Assembly: GCA_018362895.1 (NCBI GenBank)
Contig: JAHALR010000010.1
Location: 1-64,000 of the forward strand
Source of the DNA: Clostridium sp.
Lineage (GTDB): Bacteria > Cyanobacteriota > Vampirovibrionia > Gastranaerophilales > Gastranaerophilaceae
Length of the DNA stretch: 64,000 nucleotides
Direction of reading: 5' to 3'
Both the position numbers and the translations under genes were made by a program. Position 1 is the stretch's first letter. Each line of letters begins with the position of its first letter. Of this stretch, positions 8,221 through 17,005 are shown one piece after another. The notes under the pieces are model-generated. The model saw nothing but the letters and a program-made list of their open reading frames with translations, was not told the DNA's origin and did not search any database.

Positions 8221-8463
8221 TTATTTTAATACTGACTTTAGGGCTACTAAATCTTCATAAGCTGCGCCTGCTTCAGCAAGTTCTTCTGCGGTAATTCCGA
8301 AGAGTGTTATTATATCTTTTGTTTCGGGGCCAAAATCATTTGCTGTGATAGCTTCGATGACACGACTTACAGCTTCTTCCCGTGTAAACACAGACGGAAA
8401 TGAATTCATTGCTCCGCCTGAATTTACACAGTTATGAAAATTTCTTTTTTTTGCTTTTCCCAT
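8221..8463 (-). CDS. Small protein coupled to GltA-like flavoprotein, unknown function
   Basis: An 80-residue protein starting MGKAKKRNFHNC two bases after the stop of the GltA-like gene, so it is almost certainly translated with it. The C-terminal 50 residues (FTREEAVSRVIEAI to DLVALKSVLK) are acidic and helical. There is a Cys and a His near the start but no clear metal motif. The coupling suggests a partner or regulator of the flavoprotein. I do not recognise the family. Confidence 0.65.
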   Translation of the reverse strand: MGKAKKRNFHNCVNSGGAMNSFPSVFTREEAVSRVIEAITANDFGPETKDIITLFGITAEELAEAGAAYEDLVALKSVLK

Positions 8464-8465
8464 GT

Positions 8466-9845
8466 TTATAAATTTTGCAGATATTCATCCATTGCTTTGG
8501 CAGCACGTTTGCCTGCTCCCATTGCATTAATTGCATTTGATTCACCTGTCGGTGCAACGTCACCCCCGGCATAGACACCCGGGATAGAAGTTTCGCCTGT
8601 TTCTGCATTTACAATAATATAGCCTCTGTTGTTTGTTTCAAGTTCAAGACCTTCTTTTTCTGCCGATGTTTGGATAATCGGGTTCGGTCCTGTACCGAGA
8701 GCTACAATAACTGCATCTAATTCCATAGTGACGGATTCACCGGTCGGAACAGGTCTTCTTCTGCCTGAAGAGTCAGGTTCACCCAGCTCCATAATGTCAA
8801 ATTTCATAGCTTTGACATATCCATCTTCTCCTATGATTTCAGCTGGTGCATGCAAAAATTTGAAGATAACACCTTCTTCTTTTGCGTGTCTGATTTCTTC
8901 AAGTCTGGCAGGAAGTTCAGCTTCTGTTCTTCTATATGCAATGTAAACTTCTTTGTATCCAACTCTGACTGCGGTTCTTGCTGCATCCATTGCAACGTTT
9001 CCGCCGCCTATTACAGCTACTTTTTCGCCAACTTTAAGAGGTGTTGGTGTTTCTGTTTCGTTAGCGTGCATAAGATTTACACGTGTTAAAAATTCATTAG
9101 CTGAGTATACTCCGTTTAGGTTTTCTCCGGGTATATTCATCATCTTGGGCAAGCCTGCACCCGAGCATAAAAAGATTGCATCAAATCCATCTTCTTTAAG
9201 CTGGTTAATTGTTATTGATTTTCCAACGATCACGTTCTTTTCAAATTTAACACCGATATTTTTTAAACCTTCAATTTCTCTGTCAAGAACTGTTCTCGGG
9301 AGCCTGAAAGGAGGAATTCCATATCTTAAAACGCCTCCGAGTTTGTGAAGTGCTTCAAAAACAGTTACATCATATCCTGCTTTTCTTAAATCAGCAGCAG
9401 CTGTGATGCCTGCACAACCAGAACCTACAATTGCTACTTTTTTATTTCTGTCTTTAATTTCTCCTGTTTTTGCGTTTGTTTTGTCACCGACATACCTTTC
9501 AAGAGCACCGATTGCAACAGGTTTACCTTTTATTCCTAAAATGCAGTTTCCTTCGCATTGTCTTTCCTGCGGGCATACACGACCGCAGACAGAGGGCAGC
9601 ATACTTGTTTCTCTTATTATATCTCCGGCTTTTTCTATGTTGCCTTCTTTTATTGCTGCAATAAATTCTGGAATTTGTATATTAACAGGACAACCTTTTA
9701 CACATTTTGCATTTTTACAGTGAAGACATCTTGATGCTTCTAAAGCAGCTTGTTCATCTGTGAAGTTGCTTTCAACAGCATCAAAATTTGTTCTTCTTAT
9801 TTGAGGATCCTGTTCAACAGGGTGTTGTCTTTCAACTTTTTCCAT
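8466..9845 (-). CDS. gltA: NADPH-dependent glutamate synthase small subunit-like flavoprotein (GltA/NfnB type)
   Basis: About 459 residues. The N-terminal cysteine clusters CLHCKNAKCVKGCPV and CGRVCPQERQCEGNC bind two 4Fe-4S centres. FAD binding is shown by VAIVGSGCAGITAA and NADPH binding by VAVIGGGNVAMDAARTA, with the closing GGDVAPTGESNAINAMGAGK. The family feeds electrons between NAD(P)H, flavin and ferredoxin, in glutamate synthase or electron-bifurcating Nfn complexes. No large glutamate synthase or NfnA subunit is adjacent. ATG 9845 is preceded by AGGAAAA; an upstream ATG at 9869 lacks a ribosome site. Placement beside glnA favours a nitrogen role. Confidence 0.88.
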   Translation of the reverse strand: MEKVERQHPVEQDPQIRRTNFDAVESNFTDEQAALEASRCLHCKNAKCVKGCPVNIQIPEFIAAIKEGNIEKAGDIIRETSMLPSVCGRVCPQERQCEGNCILGIKGKPVAIGALERYVGDKTNAKTGEIKDRNKKVAIVGSGCAGITAAADLRKAGYDVTVFEALHKLGGVLRYGIPPFRLPRTVLDREIEGLKNIGVKFEKNVIVGKSITINQLKEDGFDAIFLCSGAGLPKMMNIPGENLNGVYSANEFLTRVNLMHANETETPTPLKVGEKVAVIGGGNVAMDAARTAVRVGYKEVYIAYRRTEAELPARLEEIRHAKEEGVIFKFLHAPAEIIGEDGYVKAMKFDIMELGEPDSSGRRRPVPTGESVTMELDAVIVALGTGPNPIIQTSAEKEGLELETNNRGYIIVNAETGETSIPGVYAGGDVAPTGESNAINAMGAGKRAAKAMDEYLQNL

Positions 9846-9910
9846 TTTTCCTAATTCTCCAATTGCCATAACTCATTATAAAAAATTATAATATAAATAA
9901 ATTTTTCTGA

Positions 9911-11242
9911 TTATATATCAAGGTATTTTTTTAATTCCCAAGGTGTTACCTGTTTTCGATATTCGTTCCATTCTTTTTTCTTAGCAAATAAAAATTCGTT
10001 ATATAGAAAATCTCCGAGCGCAGCTTGAGCTACAAGACTTTTTTCAAACTCTTCAAGTGCTGTAAATAAATTTCGGGGTAGTGATTTGATTTTTCTTTGC
10101 TTAATTTCATTGCTTGAAAAAAGAAAAAGGTTTTTTTCAACAGGCTGAGGCGGGTCCACAGAATTTCTTATTCCATCCATACAAGTCTGTAATATTACAG
10201 CGAATGCCAGATATGGGTTCATTGCAGGATCAGGCGAACGTAGTTCGAGCCTTGTTGAGTTGCCTCTTTTTTGCGGAATTCTTATTAAAGCACTTCTTGT
10301 GACTACTGACCATACAAGATATATAGGAGCTTCATAATCTTTGACAAGCCTTTTGTAGCTGTTGATTGTAGGATTTAATACAGCAGTTATACCTTTTATA
10401 TTCTTTAACAAAGAGCCTATTGAATTCATTGCCGTTTCTGAAAGCTGGTATTGTCCTTCTTTGTCGTAAAATATATTTTTTCCTTGTTTATCGGAAAGTG
10501 AAATATTAAGGTGAAGTCCGGAACCGTTTTTTCCATAAATGGGCTTGGGCATAAACGAGGCCTTGAATCCAAAATTGTTGGCAATAGTTTTTATGACAAA
10601 CTTGAATGTTATTAAATTGTCAGCAGCTTTTAAAATTTCATCGTAGCCTAAATCGACTTCATGTTGAAATGGTGCGCCTTCATGGTGAAGTGCGTCTATT
10701 TCAAAACCGAGTTCCTGTAATGCCAACATCATCTGAAGCATCATCTCATCATATCTGTTGCTCAAATTTGTGTCATAATAACCTGTTTTTTGTGTATCTG
10801 TATTAAGGATATTGTTGTTTTCATCTGTTTTGAAGAGAAAAAACTCAACCTCTGGACCTATTTGCATGGTACAGCCATAGGTTTCTTGTGCATTTTTTAT
10901 GACTTTTTTCAAATTAGAGCGCGGGCACCCTGAAAATGGAGTTCCGTCTGCATTGTGAATGTCGCATATAAAACGTGCTGTTGTTTTCAGGTTAGAAAAT
11001 TTGAATGGGAAAACAGCGAATGTGCTTATGTCCGGATGGAATACAAGATCCATTGTTTCATTTTGTCTGAATCCGCTGATTGAAGAACCGTCAAACATTA
11101 TTTTTCCGTCAAGTATGTCATCTATCTGTGCTGACGGAATATTAAGCGTTTTTATATTGCCATTTATATCAATAAATTGCAGAAATATTGTAGAAATATT
11201 TTTTTCTTTTATTATTTCTTTTATTTCAAGGTTAGATAGCAT
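9911..11242 (-). CDS. glnA: Glutamine synthetase, type I
   Basis: ATP-dependent amidation of glutamate by ammonia. About 443 residues, the short GSI-alpha length. Motifs: MFDGSSISGF near residue 50, GPEVEFFLF (metal-binding Glu), HHEGAPFQHEVDLGYDEIL, KPIYGKNGSGLHLNISL (Asn-Gly loop with metal-binding His) and RSPDPAMNPYLAFA. The loop that carries the adenylylated Tyr in the longer GSI-beta class is not obvious, which suggests control other than GlnE. I choose ATG 11242; the frame remains open to 11308 but the extra 22 residues are not family-like. An inverted repeat at 11298-11331 lies just upstream. Confidence 0.94.
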   Translation of the reverse strand: MLSNLEIKEIIKEKNISTIFLQFIDINGNIKTLNIPSAQIDDILDGKIMFDGSSISGFRQNETMDLVFHPDISTFAVFPFKFSNLKTTARFICDIHNADGTPFSGCPRSNLKKVIKNAQETYGCTMQIGPEVEFFLFKTDENNNILNTDTQKTGYYDTNLSNRYDEMMLQMMLALQELGFEIDALHHEGAPFQHEVDLGYDEILKAADNLITFKFVIKTIANNFGFKASFMPKPIYGKNGSGLHLNISLSDKQGKNIFYDKEGQYQLSETAMNSIGSLLKNIKGITAVLNPTINSYKRLVKDYEAPIYLVWSVVTRSALIRIPQKRGNSTRLELRSPDPAMNPYLAFAVILQTCMDGIRNSVDPPQPVEKNLFLFSSNEIKQRKIKSLPRNLFTALEEFEKSLVAQAALGDFLYNEFLFAKKKEWNEYRKQVTPWELKKYLDI

Positions 11243-11297
11243 ATACACATTATCTTTCAGTACTGCATATCTAGTCAAGTAAACAAAATTTGCCTTA

Positions 11298-11331
11298 TTT
11301 TGTAACATAACTATACAAAATTGTTACAAAA
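11298..11331. promoter_or_regulatory. Inverted repeat in the glnA promoter region
   Basis: Nine-base perfect arms TTTTGTAAC (11298-11306) and GTTACAAAA (11323-11331) are separated by 16 bases, 56 bases upstream of the glnA ATG. The left part (11301-11317) differs at one position from the GlnR consensus TGTNA-N7-TNACA. A nitrogen operator is plausible; no GlnR or NtcA gene is in the window. Confidence 0.45.
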
Positions 11332-11431
11332 ATATATATTTAGTGTTTAAAAAGGCAATAATCGTTAAAGAAAATTTTTTATATAAGTGGGATTATAAAA
11401 AATTAGACTAACAAAAAGAGACGAGGCAAAA

Positions 11432-11611
11432 ATGAGTGCAGCTAAGAATTGTACAACCGTTTATTTTTACGGTTATGTTCAACAAAACAAACAAAATAAC
11501 AATTGTCAGCAATTTTTAAATTTACCTAAAATACTAAAAAAACTTCCAAAATTGGAATTGCAACTTCCGCAAATTTCAATCAATGAAAATTTGGGTTTGT
11601 CATTCTGTTAA
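11432..11611 (+). CDS. 59-residue small protein divergent from glnA, unknown function
   Basis: A short gene starting MSAAKNCTTVYFYGYV, rich in Asn and Gln, with an alternating Leu-Pro-Lys stretch (LPKILKKLPKLELQLPQ) and ending in SFC. ATG 11432 is preceded by GACGAGGCAAAA, a fair ribosome site, and by TTTTATATAAGTG as a possible -10 region. Its stop overlaps the stop of the convergent HicB-like gene. The three Cys and the amphipathic Leu/Lys segment are the only notable features. Position next to glnA invites comparison with small glutamine-synthetase regulators, but I see no sequence evidence for that. Confidence 0.5.
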   Translation: MSAAKNCTTVYFYGYVQQNKQNNNCQQFLNLPKILKKLPKLELQLPQISINENLGLSFC

Positions 11612-11820
11612 TTTAAGTTTGAAAGATATCTATATACAGGTTTTACTTTTACCGGATATTCTGAACTGACTTTTTTTAGCACTTTTTCAAGATTGACGAG
11701 TGCATCTTCTTCAGTCTGTCCGTAACCGATTAGATTTTTTATGATGCAATTTGCAATAAATACATTGTTTTTATTGCTTTTGTACACAAGTGCAGGGTAT
11801 TCTATAATTGAACAATTCAT
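11608..11820 (-). CDS. Orphan HicB-like protein
   Basis: A 70-residue protein with the HicB antitoxin fold signature: an N-terminal beta strand pattern (IEYPALVYKSNKNNVFIANC), then LIGYGQTEEDALVNLEKVL, which matches the GxGxTxxEAxxNaxExl core. AGAGGTAAATT before ATG 11820 is a good ribosome site. There is no DNA-binding C-terminal extension and no HicA-like toxin (short dsRBD-like protein) next to it, so it is an orphan or a recruited regulator. It overlaps the convergent 59-residue gene by four bases. Confidence 0.7.
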   Translation of the reverse strand: MNCSIIEYPALVYKSNKNNVFIANCIIKNLIGYGQTEEDALVNLEKVLKKVSSEYPVKVKPVYRYLSNLN

Positions 11821-11976
11821 AATTTACCTCTGATTTTGTATTATTTATAAAATCGGTTTTTTTCTTTTTTCCCTTTGTCATTTTTTAAAAATTCATTTTA
11901 ATGAAGTATTTTTGGTGTAAATTTTGTTCTTGTGGTAATATATAACAAACGGAAAAGACAATTGGGGTCGGTTTTT

Positions 11977-12489
11977 ATGAAAAAAATATTGATTACTTTA
12001 TCTGCTGTTTTGTTTAACATGAATGCAGTATTTGCTGTTGATATACCTGATATTATGAGGCAAACGATGTCTCATGAAACAGGTATGCCGAGTTTGCTGA
12101 ATCTTGTAGTTTCAATGCTTCTTGTTATAGCACTTATATATGCAACAGGCTGGATTTATGCAAAATTGAATGTTGTTAACAGAGAAAGATTGAATAAAAT
12201 CGGTGCTAAAGATGATGATGTTTTCAAGTTTAGGGTTATTCAGTCTATGCCTTTGGGACAGCAAAGATTTTTGTATTCTGTTGAAATGAAAAACAAAATA
12301 ATGCTTATAGCTTCTACACCCAGCCATATCAATGTGTTGAAAGAATTTGATAATGACAGTGAAGAAGTTAATAGTACATCAACACTCAGCGATTCTGTTG
12401 TTCTTTCTTCTGCACAGGATGTTGATGCTTCGCAGGAAGTGAAAAAGGCTATAAACATTGATGATATTTATAAAAAGTATAAGAATTAG
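11977..12489 (+). CDS. FliO-like membrane protein
   Basis: About 170 residues. It begins with a signal-like segment (MKKILITLSAVLFN, AVFAVD), followed by a transmembrane helix LLNLVVSMLLVIALIYATGW near residues 38-58 and a small cytoplasmic domain with FRVIQSMPLGQQRFLYSVEM and IMLIASTPSHINVLKEF. This order (TM helix, then S[ML]PLGxxxxLYxVEx and a glycine-poor closing strand) matches FliO, which supports FliPQR assembly in flagellar export. ATG 11977 follows GGGGTCGG; the frame is open 15 codons upstream. No other flagellar gene is nearby, so the role is uncertain. Confidence 0.6.
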   Translation: MKKILITLSAVLFNMNAVFAVDIPDIMRQTMSHETGMPSLLNLVVSMLLVIALIYATGWIYAKLNVVNRERLNKIGAKDDDVFKFRVIQSMPLGQQRFLYSVEMKNKIMLIASTPSHINVLKEFDNDSEEVNSTSTLSDSVVLSSAQDVDASQEVKKAINIDDIYKKYKN

Positions 12490-12516
12490 TATTTGAACTT
12501 ACATCTGGAGTTTTAA

Positions 12517-13404
12517 GTGAGAAAAGAAGTAAAAATTGCCAACAAAATAGTGGGGGATAATTATCCCTGTTTTATAATTGCTGAAATCGGTATTAATCAC
12601 AACGGCTGTGTTGCACTTGCAAAAAAAATGATAGATGAAGCTGTTATGGCAGGATGTGATGCTGTTAAATTTCAAAAAAGAACTGTCACAAAGGTCTATA
12701 CACCTGAGGAGCTGGATGTTTATCGTCCAAATTATTACGGTAATACTAACAGAGATTTAAAACTCGGGTTGGAATTGAGTTTTGAAGATTATAAGGAAAT
12801 AGATGAATATTGCAAAGCCAGAAAAATTCTCTGGTTTGCATCTTGCTGGGACAAAGATTCCGTTGATTTTATTGAGCAGTTTGATGTTCCTTGCCACAAG
12901 GTTGCTTCCGCTCTTTTAACTGATGATGAGTTATTGCTATATATAAAAAGCAAAAACAAGCCTATTTTATTGTCTACCGGAATGAGTTCTATGGAAGAGA
13001 TCAGGCATGCAGTGAATCTTCTTGGCGAAGACAATCTGGTGCTTTATCATTGTACTTCTACTTATCCTAATGAACATAAAGAAATTAATTTAAGAGTCAT
13101 AGAAGCATATAGAAAAGAATTCAGCTGCCCTGTTGGATATAGCGGACATGAAAAGGGTCTTTTACCTTCAATTCTTTCTGTTGAACTTGGTGCAAATTCA
13201 GTGGAACGTCATATCACAGTGGATAGAACTCTTTGGGGGTCAGATCAAGCAGCCAGCCTTGAGCCGGAAGGGTTGAGGCGTATGGTTAGAGATATCAGAG
13301 AGGTGAAGACTATTCTTGGAGATGGCATTAAAAAAGTATATGATTCGGAAATCCCTGTTAAGAAAAAATTGAGAAAATCCGGTCCGGAAGGAGCTTTTGT
13401 ATAA
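12517..13404 (+). CDS. NeuB-like nonulosonic acid synthase lacking the SAF domain
   Basis: A 295-residue TIM-barrel of the NeuB/SpsE family that condenses phosphoenolpyruvate with a hexosamine-type aldose. Motifs: FIIAEIGINHNG near the N-terminus, DAVKFQKRT, KVASALLTD, PILLSTGMSSMEEI, LYHCTSTYP, VGYSGHEKGL and ANSVERHITVDR, all at expected positions. Usual synthases have about 340-350 residues and end in an antifreeze-like SAF domain, which is absent here: the protein stops soon after PVKKKLRKSGPEG. GTG 12517 follows CTGGAG. It abuts a KdsC-like phosphatase gene, suggesting a phosphorylated product is made and then hydrolysed. Sialic, legionaminic or other acid cannot be told apart. Confidence 0.8.
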   Translation: MRKEVKIANKIVGDNYPCFIIAEIGINHNGCVALAKKMIDEAVMAGCDAVKFQKRTVTKVYTPEELDVYRPNYYGNTNRDLKLGLELSFEDYKEIDEYCKARKILWFASCWDKDSVDFIEQFDVPCHKVASALLTDDELLLYIKSKNKPILLSTGMSSMEEIRHAVNLLGEDNLVLYHCTSTYPNEHKEINLRVIEAYRKEFSCPVGYSGHEKGLLPSILSVELGANSVERHITVDRTLWGSDQAASLEPEGLRRMVRDIREVKTILGDGIKKVYDSEIPVKKKLRKSGPEGAFV

Positions 13405-13905
13405 ATGTATAAAACTTTGAATGTTTCGGAAAAGATAAAAATGATTGTTTCTGATTTTGATGGTATTTTTACGGATAATTCTGTATATATTTTAAATGAA
13501 AATACCAGATTAAAAAAACTCAGTTTCAAAGATTTGATGGGAGTAGCAATAGCTGTTAGAAACGACATAAAGGTTGGAATTATCTCCGGAGAAAAAAGTG
13601 CGGAAATTGATTATGTTGCAGAAAAATTTGCACTTGAAGATATTCATCAGGGAATTCGAAATAAATTGCCTGTTCTTCTTGAGATACAAGAAAAATACGG
13701 CTTTAATGATGAAGAAATATTATATATCGGTGATGATATTAATGACATAGACTGTTTAAATCATGTAAAATATGCTATAACCGTAGAAGATGCAAATTAT
13801 AAAGTAAAGCATTTACCTCATATTCAAATAACAAAAGCTCCGGCAGGGTGCGGAGCATTCAGGGAAATTGTGGATAATATACTTGAATTAAAGGTTCAGC
13901 AATAA
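13405..13905 (+). CDS. KdsC/YrbI-like HAD phosphatase
   Basis: A 166-residue type C0 HAD phosphatase. The nucleophile motif is VSDFDGIFTD (first Asp and Asp+2), motif II is GIISGEKS and motif III/IV is YIGDDINDIDCL. KdsC enzymes dephosphorylate KDO-8-phosphate; relatives act on nonulosonate-9-phosphates. The start codon touches the stop of the NeuB-like gene (TAAATG), so the two are translationally coupled and probably act in sequence. The C-terminus APAGCGAFREIVD is typical of the family. Confidence 0.85.
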   Translation: MYKTLNVSEKIKMIVSDFDGIFTDNSVYILNENTRLKKLSFKDLMGVAIAVRNDIKVGIISGEKSAEIDYVAEKFALEDIHQGIRNKLPVLLEIQEKYGFNDEEILYIGDDINDIDCLNHVKYAITVEDANYKVKHLPHIQITKAPAGCGAFREIVDNILELKVQQ

Positions 13906-13908
13906 AAA

Positions 13909-15630
13909 ATGACAAATAAATTTTCTAAAATTTTTAATCTGAGCAGCTTGCTGAAGCAGAAAATAAATAAATTAGATAAATTTGTAAAGGATTATACAGA
14001 AGTTTCACAGACTTCTGAGATACCAGCTATGGCATATATGAACTGGGGTATTCAGCTGGCAGGCAAAGGAAAAATTGATGAAGCGGTAGATAAGCTGAGA
14101 ACTGCTACTTTAATGGCAAATCAGCATCCGAGTGCGTATATAAATCTTGGAATTGCCCAAATAAAACAAAAAAATTTTGAAGAAGCAATAAAGAATTTTA
14201 GAAAAGCAGTTAAAATAGATAAATTTAATTCTAAAGCTTATGCTATGTGGGCATCGGCTTTATCTGAAATCGGTGATTTAAAAGGTGCAATTGATATTTA
14301 TAAGCTTGCTCAAAAATTTGATTCTAGAGATCCTGACATTTATCTAAACTGGGGTATATCACTCGCGAGGGCAAACAGAAAATTAGAAGCAGAAGAAAAA
14401 TTTAAGAAGGCTGTGTCTTTGAATCCTATCAATCCTCTTATACCTTTTCTCTGGGGAATTATACTGCTCGAGCAAGAACGTTATGACGAGGCTATTAATA
14501 AATTTAATCATTCTCTCACCTATACTGATGACAAATATGATGCTTTATATTATCTTTCATACTGTTATCTAAAGTTAAATAACTATAAACTTGCACAGCA
14601 ATATGCACAGGAAGCCAAATCCATAGCCCCCTCCAGAGTTGAGCCTTATATTATTCTTGCAGAATGTTTTATTAATACTGCACAGGATGAATCCTGTCTG
14701 AGAACTTTTGAAGAAGCTGAACAAAATGCACAGCCAAATACACAATTTTATGCGAACTGGGGTATTGCATTACAAAAATATAATCATATAGATGAAGCAA
14801 GGGAAAAATTATATAAAGCTTTGATGATGGAACCTGACAGAGAGATGATTCTTTTTCATCTCGGTGTAAACTTTTTGATGAGCAATGAGTTTACTCAAGC
14901 TGAGGAGTTTTTTAACAGGGTTGTTGAGCTTAATCCTAAACACACACAGGCTTTGTTTAATCTTGCTACGCTGGCTTTTAACAAAAAGGATTATGACAAA
15001 GCAATTGAATTGTATCAGGCGGCATTTTCTGCGGAAAGAAGAAATTATCAAATATTGTTCAATATAGCAAACTGCTATCACAGAAAAAATGATCTGGACA
15101 ATGCAAAACGCTATTTCAAAAAATGTGTTGAATACTGTCCTTCACATGTTCAGGCATATATAAATTATGCAAATTTGCTGCTTGAAACAGGTGATGAAAA
15201 AGAAGCCTTACGTAAAATCAGAACTGCATATTCTCTTGACAAGGGTTCTGCTTATACAAATTTTGCATACGGAATAATTTTACTGAAATTATCTGATTAT
15301 GAAAAAGCCAAGGAAAAATTTGAGTCAGCTGTAAAACTTGATCCTGAATATGGAATTGCTTTTCTGGGTCTTGCTGAGAGTTTGCATTACTTAAATAAAT
15401 ATGAAGAGATGCTCGATGTTTTTGAAACTGTACCTTGTGGATTCAAATCTTCTGTGGAGTTTTTAACAATGCAAGAGAAAGGCCTAAGTTCGATTTTGAA
15501 TAATCCTGAAACTTCACAAAGTGTAGCAAAACATGCGTGTGAATATTGTAATAAATTCTTAGAGCTGTATAATAACGATAAGGTACTGGTCATAAGAGAT
15601 TTACTTATAGAAAAATTTAACTTGAATTGA
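13909..15630 (+). CDS. Tetratricopeptide repeat protein
   Basis: A 573-residue protein composed almost entirely of TPR units, about 14 of them, each with the W/Y-G-A-F-A-P pattern (for example YMNWGIQLAGKGKIDEAV, YINLGIAQIKQKNFEEAI, YLNWGISLARANRKLEAE). No signal peptide or enzymatic domain is visible, so it is likely a cytosolic scaffold. Three bases separate it from the phosphatase gene and twelve from lysC. Context with a nonulosonate synthase could mean a glycosylation-related scaffold, but TPR proteins give little specificity. Confidence 0.85.
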   Translation: MTNKFSKIFNLSSLLKQKINKLDKFVKDYTEVSQTSEIPAMAYMNWGIQLAGKGKIDEAVDKLRTATLMANQHPSAYINLGIAQIKQKNFEEAIKNFRKAVKIDKFNSKAYAMWASALSEIGDLKGAIDIYKLAQKFDSRDPDIYLNWGISLARANRKLEAEEKFKKAVSLNPINPLIPFLWGIILLEQERYDEAINKFNHSLTYTDDKYDALYYLSYCYLKLNNYKLAQQYAQEAKSIAPSRVEPYIILAECFINTAQDESCLRTFEEAEQNAQPNTQFYANWGIALQKYNHIDEAREKLYKALMMEPDREMILFHLGVNFLMSNEFTQAEEFFNRVVELNPKHTQALFNLATLAFNKKDYDKAIELYQAAFSAERRNYQILFNIANCYHRKNDLDNAKRYFKKCVEYCPSHVQAYINYANLLLETGDEKEALRKIRTAYSLDKGSAYTNFAYGIILLKLSDYEKAKEKFESAVKLDPEYGIAFLGLAESLHYLNKYEEMLDVFETVPCGFKSSVEFLTMQEKGLSSILNNPETSQSVAKHACEYCNKFLELYNNDKVLVIRDLLIEKFNLN

Positions 15631-15642
15631 GGCTAACAAAAA

Positions 15643-16902
15643 GTGGGTATAATTGTTCAAAAATTCGGCGGTACTTCTGTCGCTGATACAGATAAAATTA
15701 AAAACGTAGCATCTGCTGTTATTAAAGAAAAGAAAAACGGAAATGATGTTATTGTAGTTGTTTCTGCAATGGGACATACTACCGATTATCTGGTAAAGAT
15801 GGCAAATGAGATTTCTCCTCATCCAAACTCAAGAGAAATGGATATGCTTCTTGCTACCGGTGAACAGGTTTCTATTGCTTTGTTGACGATGGCAATACAG
15901 GCACAAGGACATGCTGCCGTAAGTATGAATGCAATGCAGGTAGGTATTATTACTGAGTGTGTTCATTCAAAAGCAAGAATTGTTGATATAAAAACAAATA
16001 AATTGAAGGAACATTTGAATAAAGGTGAAATAATAGTTGTAGCAGGCTTTCAGGGTGTTACACCTGACGGTGAGATTACTACTCTCGGAAGGGGCGGCTC
16101 TGATACTTCGGCTGTTGCTATCGCGGGAGCATTGAAGGCTGACAGATGTGATATTTATACAGATGTTGAAGGTGTTTATACCACTGATCCTCGCATTGTG
16201 CCTAGAGCTACTAAACTAAAAGAAATTTCATACGAAGAAATGCTTGAGCTTGCTCATGTTGGTGCAAATGTTCTTCATCCGCGTTCTGTTGAAACAGCAA
16301 AACAATATCAAGTGCCTTTGAGAGTGAGAAGCACATTTAAATTAGATGATTTAGGAACTTATATAATAGGAGTTGATGACATGGAAATTTATAAACCGGT
16401 TGCGGGTGTTGCTTCTGATTTATCTCAAATCAGAGTTGTTATTACAGAAGTTCCGGACAAACCCGGTAATGCGGCAAAGATTTTTGAAATGCTTTCTAAG
16501 TCTGATGTCAGCGTTGATATGATTATTCAATCATACGGAAGAAGTGATGATACTAATGATATTGCATTTACCGTATCTGAATCTGATTATGAAAAAACTA
16601 TGGATATTGTAAAAGAGATAATTAAAGAAATTAATGCTTCAGGTGTACTGGTTGATGAAGATATTGCAAAAGTATCAATTGTCGGTGCAGGCATGGTTGA
16701 CAGACCGGGTATTGCTGCTTCTATGTTTAAAGCTTTGGCAGAAAGCGGCATAAATATAAAAATGATTTCAACGAGTGAAATAAAAATTAGTTGTCTTGTT
16801 GAAAAAGAACAGTCAAAAGCTGCAATTCAGGCACTTCATACAGCGTTTCATCTTGATGCCAAGGAAGAAGCTGTTGTTATGGGTGATTTGCCAAATGTAT
16901 AA
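15643..16902 (+). CDS. lysC: Aspartate kinase
   Basis: Catalyses the first step of the aspartate family (lysine, threonine, methionine, diaminopimelate). The 419-residue size is typical of the monofunctional class. It begins VQKFGGTSVADTDKI (kinase N-terminus), with TTLGRGGSDTSAVA and ILHPRSVETAK-like HPRSVETAKQY, then two ACT domains from about residue 265 (VVITEVPDKPGNAAK and VSIVGAGMVDRPGIAA) that allow feedback inhibition. GTG 15643 gives the canonical start, with GAGG ten bases upstream. No lysine riboswitch fits in the 12-base gap. A strong terminator follows. Confidence 0.95.
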   Translation: MGIIVQKFGGTSVADTDKIKNVASAVIKEKKNGNDVIVVVSAMGHTTDYLVKMANEISPHPNSREMDMLLATGEQVSIALLTMAIQAQGHAAVSMNAMQVGIITECVHSKARIVDIKTNKLKEHLNKGEIIVVAGFQGVTPDGEITTLGRGGSDTSAVAIAGALKADRCDIYTDVEGVYTTDPRIVPRATKLKEISYEEMLELAHVGANVLHPRSVETAKQYQVPLRVRSTFKLDDLGTYIIGVDDMEIYKPVAGVASDLSQIRVVITEVPDKPGNAAKIFEMLSKSDVSVDMIIQSYGRSDDTNDIAFTVSESDYEKTMDIVKEIIKEINASGVLVDEDIAKVSIVGAGMVDRPGIAASMFKALAESGINIKMISTSEIKISCLVEKEQSKAAIQALHTAFHLDAKEEAVVMGDLPNV

Positions 16903-16910
16903 ATTCTGTA

Positions 16911-16953
16911 TTAAGCGCTTTTTAAACTTTTTAAAGAGCGCTTAATATTTTTT
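16911..16953 (+). terminator. Rho-independent terminator after lysC
   Basis: Arms TTAAGCGCTTTTTAAA and TTTAAAGAGCGCTTAA (one unpaired position) form a long stem, followed by TATTTTTT. It starts eight bases past the lysC stop. Confidence 0.85.
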
Positions 16954-17005
16954 AATTTTTGGGTTTTTAATAACAAATTTTTCAATTCAGAAGTATTGGT
17001 AATGT

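Noticed and set aside
8629..9723. Overlapping open frames opposite the GltA-like gene
   Set aside because: No ribosome sites or family motifs; the minus-strand Cys clusters and dinucleotide motifs explain the sequence.
15631..15642. Lysine riboswitch before lysC
   Set aside because: The gap is 12 bases and only holds a ribosome site.
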